Below are positions 30,247-40,910 of a stretch of 45,826 bases of DNA, piece by piece. The DNA is from Zygnema cylindricum (lineage: Eukaryota; Streptophyta; Zygnematophyceae; Zygnematales; Zygnemataceae), in contig JBBHKE010001744.1 of the NCBI GenBank assembly GCA_037447655.1, positions 1 to 45,826 on the forward strand, in the 5' to 3' direction. Made by a program: the position numbers and the translations under genes. The notes beneath the pieces are model-generated. The model saw nothing but the letters and a program-made list of their open reading frames with translations. It ran no database searches and was not told where the DNA came from. The first letter of the stretch is position 1, and each line of letters opens with the position of its first letter.

Positions 30247-32644
30247 ATGGCTTCCACCTCGCTTGTCTTTTTCGCTCTCCTCTCCCTCTCCGCCACTGCC
30301 TTCGCGTCAACTTTCAACTACAGTCTCTCTGGCCAAGACTGGGTAAGACCACTTAACACTCGATGTCACATTTTCCCATCCTTATGCATGGGATATGTGC
30401 AATGAATATTCAGATTTTGGCGTACGAATTGTCAGATTTTGTACGGGTACATATATTGATGTAGACATCGATACAGCGGGTATGTGTAATTCGAAAAAAA
30501 CCAAATTAGAGTTAGTGATTAATTAGTATACATGTTTTTTTTAAGTTGAGAGGTTGAAATTTTTTAATTACATTCTTTTTCCTTCGTAAACAAAAGAGAC
30601 TTAGAGTTGAAAGGTATAAGTTGCAACTGGGCGTGTGTGACCGATGTCGCAGACGGACGCCTGTGCGACGGGAGTGCGACAATCGCCGATTAATGTCGTG
30701 AAGAAGGACGCGGTGGACAAAGGGACAAGCGACTCTTTTGGACTGCAGTACGTCAGCTCCAACAGCTTCACCGTCGTCAACTCCGGCCACGTCATCCGTA
30801 CGGTTTCTGCCTCTTGGCTCAATTCTCAATTTTTTTTTTTGAATCTATGACTAAATTCCACGTTTTTAGTTTTTCCTCATAAATTTTCCTTTACCCTTTT
30901 GCCTCTTTCATTTTTTCCTTCACAGTCACTCCATTTCATTCTCTCCTATTTTCCATTTCTATTCTCTTTTTCTTTCTGTTTTAGGTTTTTTCCTTCTTTG
31001 TAACCCAATATCTCGTACTGTATTTACGCCTTATTTTCCTATTTTACTCTCTTCCTCTCACATTTTTCCCCACTTTATAACTTTCCCTACATTTTCTCTG
31101 TTTTTATCCAATGTCGCCACTTATAATCTATAGTTACTATATTTCCTCGTCCTTGTCCTCTTCGAGAATTCCAATTTCAAATGATAAGGAACTTAGAATC
31201 AATTCTTCCAGAATATAACAATATTGCTGGTTCTCTCTCTCTCTCCCTCTCCCTCTCCTTCTCTCTCTTCCTCCCTCCCTTTCTCCCTCTCCCCCTCCTC
31301 TCCCACTCTCTCCCTCTCTCCGCATTTCCGTAGAGGATGAACAATAATCTAACTTTCTCCCTCTCTCTCCCTCGCTCTCCCATACAGAGGTGGTTCCCGA
31401 CAATGCGAACGACAACAAGCTGACTCTCCGAGACGGCAGCGTCTACAGACTCCTCCAGTTCCACTTCCACGGCTTCTCCGAACACTCCTTCGACGGCCTC
31501 TTCTCCGCACTCGAGGTCCACTTTGTGCACCAGAGCGAGGACGATCCCGGAAAGTTTGCGGTTGTGGGAGCGCTTCTCCGCATCGACCCGGACGAAGAGG
31601 ACAACGACTTGTTGGGGGAACTGTACGCTATCGTCTCTGTCTCTCTGTCTGGCTCTCTGTCTTGATTTGTCTCTCTCAGTCAATTCTTGGAAGAGTGTTC
31701 GTTCTCCTTGTGTGTCTCTCCCTCTTTGTGCGTCGCTCCCTTTCTGTCTCTCTCTTTCTCTCTCTCTCCTCCTCTCCCTCTCCCTCTCTCTCATACCCAC
31801 TGTCTCTTCCTCTTGTATCCACCCTCACCCTCTCTCATACTTAGTCTCTCCCTCCTCTCTCAATTTCGATTGGCAGTTTTTTTATATTCCTTCTCTGCAT
31901 CTTCCTCACTCCCTTCCTTTCCTAAAACTGCCTACACCCTCCTTACGTTTTCTCCAGTATTATCGACAACATTCCCTCGACTTTGACATCTGTCAATGTC
32001 ACCGGACCCTCAGTAGTGTGGAGCGACCTCCTATTGGCCGCCACAAAGAAGAGTGGCAGTGGAGGTGGTGGTGGCGGTTCCAGCAAAGGACCCATTTACC
32101 GTGTCTATACCTACTTGGGCTCTCTCACCACCCCTCCCTGTAGCGAAGTTGTCGAGTGGTTTGTCTTGGCCAAGCCGCAATATGTTTCCACAGCCCAGGT
32201 ATGCTTTCTTATCAATCCTTCACATAGGTTTATAGAGTTTTGGAAGTAATTATGATGTCAGGTTTGAGTTCAGAAGTACAGTTCAATATTGTAATTGGAA
32301 TTTAATATCCTTCCCATGGTGGAAATCACCGCGTCATCTGTCAACAATATCTGACGGTTCGTCTGTCCGTTTTTTACCTGTTTGGGCAGTTTTTATCTTT
32401 TTGATTCTAGAGCTTTACATCACAGGAAAACACAAAATAGTCACTCCTATTCTGTACTTCACGAAGGAAATTTGTTTTTGAAGTATACATTACAGTTAAA
32501 CCAAACGTTTGTTACTTTCTGTATTTCCAGGCCATCAAGTTCTATGACGCCGTTGCCGCTGTCAGCCACGGAGTTCGAATGAACAACCGACTTCCTCAGC
32601 CAATCCTCAACCGCCAAGTGGAGACTTTCTATGCTTACAAATAA
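30247..32644 (+). CDS. Alpha-class carbonic anhydrase, secreted, 5 exons
   Basis: Zinc enzyme interconverting CO2 and bicarbonate. Exons: 30247-30342, 30653-30797, 31388-31622, 31958-32198 and 32531-32644, phases 0, 1, 2, 0; product 276 aa, normal for the family. Residues 1-20 are a signal peptide (secretory route; apoplast, or plastid via the ER in some plants). Catalytic features are all present: QSPIN (42-46), proton-shuttle His 78 in NSGH, zinc ligands His106, His108 (QFHFH) and His125 (EVHFVH), Glu112, and Thr216 in SLTTPPC. Cys36 and Cys220 fit the conserved disulfide. The exon 2 acceptor (ATGTCGCAG) lacks a pyrimidine tract but is fixed by frame: an in-frame TGA lies just upstream. Introns 2 and 3 are pyrimidine-rich; intron 1 holds a transposon fragment. 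A six-glycine run (194-199) extends a surface loop. It is divergent from the partial paralog at 29387-29488. Confidence 0.93.
30415..30545 (+). mobile_element. E3-type transposon fragment in carbonic anhydrase intron 1
   Basis: From about 30424 the sequence AATTGTCAGATTTTGTACGG and the following GTAGACATCGA and GGGTAT words match the interior of E3 (about 21274-21400). Neither terminal repeat is present, so it is an internal fragment. It lies between exons 1 and 2. Confidence 0.65.
30850..31387 (+). repeat. Pyrimidine-rich intron 2 of carbonic anhydrase with CT repeats
   Basis: Intron 2 (30798-31387) is strongly T/C-biased on the sense strand, with CTCTCCCTCTCC-type runs at about 31230-31320 and again just before the acceptor. 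Intron 3 (31623-31957) has the same bias. Antisense Arg/Glu-rich frames across these tracts are artefacts. Confidence 0.8.
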
Positions 32645-32680
32645 GCTTTGAAGTTTATTTAGAATTTATGACTTTATGTG

Positions 32681-32686
32681 AATAAA
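32681..32686 (+). terminator. Polyadenylation signal of carbonic anhydrase
   Basis: AATAAA lies 37 bp after the stop codon and is followed by a TGTGTTGTGTG-rich stretch, a plausible plant 3' end. Confidence 0.5.
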
Positions 32687-32699
32687 AAGTTGTGTTGTG

Positions 32700-33870
32700 T
32701 GTTTCTTTGTTAGGCTCCTCTTGTTGGAGAAGGATGGGTATTTGTTTGTTTTTTATAGCATTTTTGGTAGATGGGTGATAGGCAAATGAAATTTTGGTAG
32801 AGGGATTTGGTAGAAATAGTTAGAGGGAGGAGTTGGCGTAAGCTTGACTCAACTCAATTGTGTCTATCTGATTAGAATGCTACATTCTTAAATTAAGATC
32901 ATTTTTTTATATATCTGTAAGGTTTTTTTTTTTAGAAATTGGAAGTTGGGTCTGTTCTCCCTCATTTCCTCTCTCAATGGAAAGATGGGTTGAATGGATT
33001 AATCTCTGATTCTTCTTCGCTTTTTTCTCTTCAGCCTTCCTCTTGTGGCTCTTTCTCTTTCTTTCTTCCTCTCTCCCTCTCTCTGGCTTTTCTCTCTCTC
33101 TCTCTCTCTCTCTCTCCCTTTCATCGACGTTACCAATGTCGTTCATAATTCAAGTTACATTACATGATTCTTTTTGCAATCCCAAATTGGAGGCATTAAC
33201 ACTTCCGTTTTGAAAATGATATGGTTTTTCAAAAGTTATTTCAATTGCCATTTGAGTTTCATTAATTCTATTAACTTTTTTCAGATAGAACAAGTAACTG
33301 TAACTTGCTCGTCCTGAAGTGGCTGCTAGAGAATGTACAAGAGTGAAATTAGTAGCATATATTCTATCACGTGAGCTTCAACTATTTTATCTTCTTCCCA
33401 TCTAAAATAAATAATAAATAATAAAATTCTAAATTCAGGGTTTCGTATGAGGGGTCATCTTTGATTTTCCATTTTTATTAACACTCAGTAGTCCTTCGAA
33501 CTTTTTTTTGTGTTCAAACGGCCGTACAGGTTCAATTGTGTGTATTTAGTCAAACGCGCATTGTGACATTATAGCAGACCATCCAGAATATATGTACCTC
33601 CTTCTACAATCATAATTATGTACCTCCGTGTCGCTAAAAAACTGTACATCTGTCTTGACTTCTCGAAGCTGGAAAGGACAGATGGAAAAATGTCGGTGGT
33701 GGCTACTTGCGACTTTGCTATTGATTGACTTTGCGGCTGTGGCGCTTCACACGTGTTTGCCGACAACGCGCTGACAGTCGCTTAACTGTGGCTGTGAACC
33801 GTCGAAATGACCAACGATGGTGATGGTGACGGTGGCGGTTAACGGTTATAACGATGATTCAATGTATGTA
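32700..33870. other. Spacer downstream of carbonic anhydrase
   Basis: AT-rich DNA with a CT-rich patch at about 33050-33120. No gene was recognised. Short frames here have no domains. Confidence 0.4.
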
Positions 33871-34077
33871 CCACCTCGAATCGTTATTAGTTTCGCCTCT
33901 TAAAACATCTTTTATCCGTACACACTTGTGGGATTGTGGATCTGACGGTTGCGATTGAAAGGTAGCATTCTCAGCTTTTGATTGGCGGTCTCAAATTGAA
34001 AATCCAACAAGTGTGTACGGAGAAAATATGTTTTAAGTGGTGAAAAAAACCTTGACGGTTATAGCGATTCGCGGTTG
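33871..34077. mobile_element. CACCG-family MITE E8' (207 bp)
   Basis: Ends CCACCTCGAATCGTTATTAG and TATAGCGATTCGCGGTTG with TA on each side. The interior corresponds to E8 at 25586-25801 in the opposite orientation. Confidence 0.6.
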
Positions 34078-35029
34078 TACTTTCGAACTATGAACTATGA
34101 ACCAAAGTCCAAAACCATGAACGGAGCGTCATGTGGATAAAATAGATTCGCTTTCCACCTAGTATTTGACGAGTGTGATCTAGTAGTAGCAAGGACAAAA
34201 TCCACCTGTCAGGCCTACGTTCCATCGAGAGGTTTGTGTAATTATACGGACAACATTACTGGCTGTAGTATTTTGGACTACGTACCATCGGGAAATATCT
34301 GTAAACAAGCTTTCGCATACGTGTTACGTTTTGAGTGTTACCACGTAATTTGAGATCACATATTTAAAATCGTCAAAGATTTTTCACACCGACCAATTTT
34401 AATGTAAAGTCTTTCATTTTCGTACCATGTACTTGCGTACCAAGTCGTCGTACCAGAGAAATCTTTTCGTCTTTGAAGAAGCTGTCTTTTACAACAGTTA
34501 AATTTTTTAGGGTTTCTTTTTTTGAAACGAATTCTGGTGGTCGCGTCCACCTTATCCGTCGGCACACATTGCCTATGCCACGTGTAAAAATTCCGGTGGT
34601 AGTCCTTCATGACACTTTTATTTATCATCCATGTGTAGCGATTCCGCACATTCGTAGTTAACTAGCCACGTGGCACCTGCCCCCAGGTGGGTCGCCAAAT
34701 ACAGAATCGGATGGAGCGATTGCTTCGCCGATGAACACCTAAAAATAGTCCAACGGTCCTTTTTAGCTCCCAGAAATTCGGAGAATCTTGTTCGATCTTT
34801 CGTAATGTTGTTTTTGCAAAAAAACAAAAGAAATAATACGATATGGTACGATAAGGTACGGAATTTATAAACAACCTCATTTTTTGTCTGATGGAGGTTC
34901 GCCCTCATTCTACAATTGCTCGCACGTATGCGTGAGTGCACATTATCGATAACGGTTTCGCACGTGTCCACCGAAGCAGTTTTTTTATGTTTTCGATGCC
35001 TGTACGGCCGCCCTAAGTGCTGAAATCGC
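34078..35029. other. Repeat-derived spacer
   Basis: Contains a degenerate relative of the 141-440 inverted arm (about 34420-34520, around TACCATGTACTTGCG) and CCATCG/CCATCGGG words like the ends of the GGGTCAAG elements. Overlapping opposing frames at 34356-34971 show no known protein features. Confidence 0.4.
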
Positions 35030-35031
35030 TA

Positions 35032-35591
35032 CACCGTCAATCGCTATTAGAGTAAAAGAATAAATAGCGTAAAAACAAAATTAGTGTTATTAAATATTAA
35101 CACTGATCGGAAAATTTGTTTTTTCTGAAAAAAAAATATATATACTAATTAATCCCTAACTGTAATTTGGGTTGTCCTGAATAATAAATACCCGCCCTTT
35201 CGATGTCTGCAGTAATATGCGTAGCCGTACAAAATCTGACAATTCGTACGCCGCCGCGCTGTTCACACGGTCGACGGACGAACATATGAGAACGTGATTT
35301 TTTTCGACGAGTTTGCGTCTCTTTCTTCCAGTGCACATTCACATGTGTGCGCAATAATGTTAAGTGTCTTTTTATGCCTTTGTAATTCAAAAAGTACCAT
35401 TTCGTACGAAAAAACTCTGTCCGTACGCCACCCTATTTCCATCGAAGTGAACTTTCATTATTAACGCTAATTGAAAAAAAAACCTAATTAGAATAATGGA
35501 AAAAATAGTATCATTGATTGTATTTCGGGTTTTTTTTTTTTAAAAAAGGGCACCGAATTGGCGTTATATACTCTAATAGCGATTGACAGTG
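35032..35591. mobile_element. CACCG-family element E3' (560 bp)
   Basis: Ends CACCGTCAATCGCTATTAGA and CTCTAATAGCGATTGACAGTG-type complement, flanked by TA at 35030-35031 and 35592-35593. It is the reverse-oriented sister of E3 at 20930-21478. This isolated copy gives the cleanest evidence for a 2-bp TA target duplication, since the next bases outside differ (GC and GT). Confidence 0.8.
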
Positions 35592-35593
35592 TA

Positions 35594-36027
35594 GTTAATT
35601 TACGCGAGTTTTTTTTTTTTTCAAAAATCAAATTTCCTCCAAGGTGTATTATCTAATTATCTGTATTTCCGCTTGGGCTTTGAAAATTTGCTTTATGGTC
35701 CAAATTATTTGACCAATAGTTCATTGGTCGCGTGAAAAATTCTAGCAATGTCGCTTTCGCTTCATTGCAATCATTGCTAATTGCACTGAACGAGGCCAGT
35801 TTTCAATGTTACTTTAAACTAACCTACGATGTCTAGAGTACTGTAGTTTTCAGCGGAACTGAGAAAATGGAAGATCACCCTTGGGGTGAAAAACTGACAA
35901 TCAAATATACAGTTCTGATTCGCCGTTGATTTCTGCCAGATTCTCTATTCTCTAAACTGATGCATTAAAGCAATTATTGCAATTATTGCAATGATTGAAA
36001 AAAAGTTGATGGCCACGCAACAAATAA
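35594..36027. other. Spacer between transposons
   Basis: No gene or paired repeat was seen. It includes short CAATTATTGCAATTATTGCAA tandem-like words near 35970. Confidence 0.4.
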
Positions 36028-36748
36028 AGGTACGCCCCCCATGTACTTGTAACTTAGCTAACCTACTTTGTTTTTTTGCGCGGATCAGATGGACCCGGAT
36101 TTCAGGTGTCTCTATGTGAATAGTTACTTAACTTTGTGACGATTGTATACGTCGACAACGCTTGTGACGGCTGTCAACGTGTACAATCTGTCTTGCCGCA
36201 CCTTTTTTTTCGAAACTTTTTGAAGCGTGGCAAACTACACATCGTAATTTTTGAAATGATTTGGCATGTCCCATGTCATTGCGTGACATCGTAGACGTGC
36301 AGCCTTGCAGTCGTGGCTGTACGACATGCCTTTGCGTAAACCTCTCCTGTACGGCCGCCATGACTTCGCAGATTTTTCACGTTTACGTGAGATGACACAA
36401 CACCATCGAGACCCAAAAAACCGCACAGGGTGCATGTGGACAAAAACGAACAGCCCTGTACTTTTTCAGTTGTCAAAAAGCTTTGAAAACTTTTCACACA
36501 CTATAATATGTTTTATTATTTGTGTAAACGGTTTTACTTTGTTTAAAACACATTGCCCATGTGGTTTATGATAAGTTTGAAGATGACGTGACAGTGGGTG
36601 GAAAAGGCACAAGACGACAAATTTTCGTACATTCAAAGCTCGACTATGACGCAAGTTGCACTCTACAAATTTGCAATTTCTTAGTACGGTCTCAACTTAG
36701 GCAGTGCGGCGCTAAGTTTTAAAAGAAAACGACAGAAAAATCCCGTAC
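36028..36748. mobile_element. Harbinger-like element H4, right end replaced
   Basis: Begins AGGTACGCCCCCCATGTACT after ATAA and matches H3 in the same direction: ACTTGTAACTTAGC, GCGCGGATC, GACGATTGTATACGTCGAC and CGGCGCTAAGTTTT. It stops at the point where H3 begins, lacking the last about 25 bp including the right terminus. Confidence 0.65.
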
Positions 36749-36751
36749 TTA

Positions 36752-37531
36752 GGGTGTGTCCCCATGTACTTGTAACTTAGCGAAACTGCTTTGTATTTTA
36801 GCGCGGATCCGCCGGACCCGGTTTTCTAAGTGTCCCTATGTCTGTAATGACGAAATCGTAACTTACGCTTGTGACGATTGTATACGTCGACAGTACCTGT
36901 GACGGTTGTCAACGTCGACAATCTCTGGTCGCACGATATTTTTTGTACGTGCGTGTGACGTCGCATGTCTTACCGTGACATTGTAGACGTACCGCCTTCC
37001 AGCCTGTGCAATTTCACGGTCGAAGATGAGGCGCTTTGCCTTCGCGTCTCCTGTCCGGTCGACGTGAAATGACATTGGAATTTGAAGACCCCTGGAAAAA
37101 AAAAATCCGTACTAGACGAAAACGGACAAAACCAAACAAATTGTGTACTTGTCTTTGTCGTATTAGAACGCAAACGGACAAAACATAGCGAACTATGTAC
37201 TTTTCTTTGTCCTTGAAAATCGTAGGATTTTTGTCGAAATTTAAGGCACGCGCGAAAATATGTTCCTATTTGTCAATCGAAAAAACCTAATTTTAAATCA
37301 CATCGCGCATGTGTTTTAAAGATAAGGTTGAAGATGACGTTTTTTGTCGTTGAAGTGGGTCGAAAAGCACAAGACGACAACTTTTCGTACATCCGAAGTT
37401 CAAGGATGACGCAAATTGTACTCTACAAATTTGCGATTCCTTCGTACGGTTGCAACTTAGGCAATACGGCGCTAAGTTTTACGGCAGAACGACAGGAAAA
37501 AACCCTTACTTATGCACATGGGGACACACCC
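36752..37531. mobile_element. Harbinger-like non-autonomous element H3 (780 bp)
   Basis: Ends GGGTGTGTCCCCATGT and its exact complement, with TTA on both sides (36749-36751 and 37532-37534), a perfect 3-bp duplication. It lies directly after H4 in the same orientation. The interior bears TACGTCGACA and GTTGTCAACGTCGACAAT repeats near the left end. Confidence 0.8.
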
Positions 37532-37809
37532 TTAGCCACATAGGGCCATACCCGAACACGGTGGTAAAAAAAATTGAGCCAATGGAAGAAAAACCATAAT
37601 CTACAATTCAGGAATTACGCGTATTGAAGCCGTGAAGGCTTTTGACCTTTTGTGTTTCGAAAGATTTTGCGTCACGCAAATTTGTACGTTTATGAGGTTT
37701 TAAAAATAAAGCAAGTGTAACTGTTTTTTAACCAATCACGTTCTTAACTGTCTTCGCATGAAATTGTTTTGTCGTTAAAAATATTTTGTGCGAAAAATAC
37801 AGTACAGTA

Positions 37810-38371
37810 CACCGCCAATCGCTATTAGCGTTGTGTACGCTAATTCCGTCCCGCCTTTTTCTTTTTTATTCTCCATTAGCGTAGTTCATTTTATTTTTTT
37901 ATTTAATCTATTTAGGGTTAATTTTTTAGTACCGTACAAAAGGGAAGTACGCCATCAGTTAATTAGTGTGGTGTTTGGAGAGTGTCAGACCGTACAAAAT
38001 TGTACCTTTTTTAAGTGAAAAAGTATAGTTAATGAGTTTTAGTAGCCACGGACGCATGAGAATGTGTGCTCTAAAAAGGGGATCTAATCGGGTTGTAAAA
38101 TATCACGTTCGCACATATTCGTCCAGCAGCCACGTTTCGACTGTGTGAACGTACGATTTGTGTACGATTTGTCAGATTTTGTTTGAATACTTATATTAGT
38201 GTAAAGCATGTTTGCGACCGACATTTATTTTTTTCAAAGACCCAAATTAGAATTATTAAACAATTAGAATGTATGTTTTTTTTCAAAATTTTCAAATTCT
38301 TAATTAGCGTAAACCACGGTAATTTTTCATGTACGCTAAAGAAACTTCTACGCTAATAGCGATTGGCGGTG
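37810..38371. mobile_element. CACCG-family element E4' (562 bp)
   Basis: Ends CACCGCCAATCGCTATTAGC and GCTAATAGCGATTGGCGGTG, flanked by TA. Sister of E4 (21481-22039) in the same orientation and almost the same length. Confidence 0.8.
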
Positions 38372-38378
38372 TACAGTA

Positions 38379-38995
38379 CACCGCGAATCGTAATTAGAGT
38401 AATGAAAAAATTAGAGTACAAAAGCCAAAAAAAACAATTAGAGTAATGCACGCTAATTTATGTGATAGATCTTTTTCAACTATGAAGTTTACTCTAATTT
38501 ATTTAAGCATTCTATATTAGGTTATGTCGGCGATAATTTTTTGCGTGATAATTATGAACACTAAATTACATTGACGTACAGAATGTGTCAGTCCGTATAG
38601 TATTGACGTCATTATGACGCTAGTATTATTTGTCGCATTTAATGTCAGTTAATGTTCACACTGACGACGATGCTGTCGACGGACAAGAGTTATGCGAACG
38701 ACTTTTTTTCGATGTGATTAATTTTTTTGTTTAGTGCGATTTCACGTGCGAGTGCGATTCTATTAAATCATTATTTGTACCTTTTTACTTATAAAAGTAC
38801 AATTTTGCACGGTCAGACGTCGTCCGTATTCCACACTATTTAAAAAAAACCTATATTATATTTTTTTACGCTAATTAAGCCTCACCTAAATTAGAATAAT
38901 GAAAAAATTAGAATCGATTACTCTATTTGATGTGATTGACTCGAAATTTCGAGCGACCGAATTAGAGTAATTTACTCTAATTACGATTCGCGGTG
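38379..38995. mobile_element. CACCG-family element E1' (617 bp)
   Basis: Ends CACCGCGAATCGTAATTAGA and CTAATTACGATTCGCGGTG, flanked by TA. Sister of E1 (20041-20701), same orientation. It is separated from E4' by seven bases that are palindromic with the right flank (TACAGTA / TACTGTA). Confidence 0.8.
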
Positions 38996-38997
38996 TA

Positions 38998-39640
38998 CTG
39001 TAAGAAATAATGAAATGGTCATAAACTACAGCCAATAATAAGTGGCCACGATCACCAGTTATCACGGTTGCTCAGCTCTGACCAAATGGAATTATAATTT
39101 TTGTACGGTCGCCAAAATTGTCTTGCAGCTGAAAGACTAAATGGATTTTAGTGTTTTACCCTTTAACTATTACGCCATTGAAACTGAAAGCCGCCCGTTT
39201 CACCTGTAGTATGTAACAGTGGTAACCGTGAAACTGTGAAAGTGTTCAAACATTATCACCTAAAAGCTGTACTACCGACTTTTAAATGCCGATTTTTCAA
39301 CATTAAGAAAGATGTACGGCAACAATTGTGTTTAATGAAGTTATGGTCAGAATTGACGCTTATGCCGAATCCGTACAGTCTACACTAGTTCCAGCCAGAG
39401 CGTGGCCGTCGTAATCAATGCTTTGTGCGTAATCGCGTCACAAATTGACATTCATGTTGGATACCGCCAAAAGTTCGTACCTTTCATAACCTGATTTCCA
39501 GCTAGGCAAGATTCTGGCCGCTTCTGGGGATCGCCGAGCGGCCAGGTGTCTAAAAAACGAATAGTTCTCCACCGACAACTGTCGTTTCGCGCAGCTTCCG
39601 ACAAAAATCGTTCAAAGATCTCGATATGTTCGGTGGACGG
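38998..39640. other. Intergenic spacer upstream of receptor kinase B
   Basis: No gene, paired terminal repeat or tandem repeat was recognised. The sequence changes to a pyrimidine-rich strand beyond about 39660. Confidence 0.4.
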
Positions 39641-39659
39641 CAGTTGTACCGGCTCTCCG

Positions 39660-40910
39660 AAATCTGTCCCGTCATTTTTTCCCCATTTCTTCTATCCACG
39701 TCTTTGTGTCCTTTCTTTTTCCCCTCTCTCCACTTCCCTTCTCCTGTTTCTCTGTTCACTTTCTCTCTCTCCCCAGTTTCTCCTTCTCTTAATCCACTCT
39801 GTTAAGGGTGTGTTTATCTATTTCCCATCTCTGTAGTTTTTTTGTTTTATTTTAAACATATTTTTTGCTTTATCAACTTTAAAGTATCCTATCTCTTATG
39901 CATCCTTATTTTTTTCCCGGATAAAATGATCATATTTCAAACTTTTCGGATCCTTTCTCTTCTTCCTTCCTCTATTCCCGTCTTATATCTCTTCCCTTCC
40001 CACTTTCTCTCCATTAAAAAAACTAAAAAAACTGAAATCTGGATTTAATGAATAGGTCAGGGCATCATACCCTCGATCTCTTTTTTTTTCTCATTGTTTG
40101 CTATTTACACTCCTCTCTTTCATGATTTCTTGTTATCCCTCTGCATCTCCCTGTTCCTCATTTTTTCTCCCATGTACCTTTTCCTCTCCCTCTCTCAGCA
40201 TATTCTCTCGATCCTCTACTTTCCCTTTTTCACCATCTGTCTTTTTCTCTATTCCTCTCCCCCTCCATCTCCTTCTCCCCACCCCGTCCATCTACGTCTC
40301 TCTTTTAATTCTTACCTCTCCCTACCCATCCCTACTTCTCCATCCTTCTGTCTCCCCCATTCTCTCCATCCTTCTGTCTTTTCCCTTGCAACATCTACTC
40401 TTTTTCCCGCATCCTGTCCCTTCCTCTCTTTACCATTTAATTTCTCTCTCTCCCCTTATTCCTCCTATCTCTTCCCTCCAGCCTTCGAGCAATCAATTTC
40501 TCCTACCTTCGTGTGACAACCAGTAACTAAGATCTCATTACAGTATCCTGTTGCGTTTCCACTTTCTCTCTCTCTCTCTTTCTCCGTGCACCATGTCTAC
40601 CTCCCATCGCATTCAATTTTCTCTCCCCTTCTTCTCCCTCGCTATGTCCCTTTTCTCCTTCCTACCGAACTTGACCTGGCCCTCCAGTCCGGCTCCTTTT
40701 TTTTTCCCTCTCCCTCAGCTCTCCCGCCTCTCCTCCCTTCCGAGCTTCTCCAAATATTCCCCTCTGACCCACCTCCCTCTCCCTTTCCTCCTCCCTCCTC
40801 TCCTCCTCCCTCTCCCTCTCCCTCGCCCCCTCTCCCTCCCTCTTCTCTCCCTCCTCCTCTCTCTCCTCTTTTCTTCCTCCTTCCCGAGCCTCGCCCGAGC
40901 CTCCAGTCTG
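39660..40910 (+). repeat. Pyrimidine-biased tract leading into receptor kinase B
   Basis: About 1.2 kb in which the plus strand is mostly C and T, interrupted by a normal stretch at about 39840-40080. It covers the presumed promoter and 5' leader and continues into the coding sequence, where it specifies the Leu/Pro/Ser-rich N-terminus. Overlapping frames at 40094-40526 (Ser/Leu/Pro-rich) are not credible genes. Confidence 0.7.

Noticed and set aside
31177-31800. 207-codon antisense Arg/Glu-rich frame across carbonic anhydrase
   Set aside because: It covers CT-rich introns and exon 3 in antisense; the sense strand is the conserved gene.
40094-40526. Two 140-codon Ser/Leu/Pro-rich frames upstream of receptor kinase B
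   Set aside because: They arise from pyrimidine-rich sequence that has few stops in any frame; probably promoter or leader.
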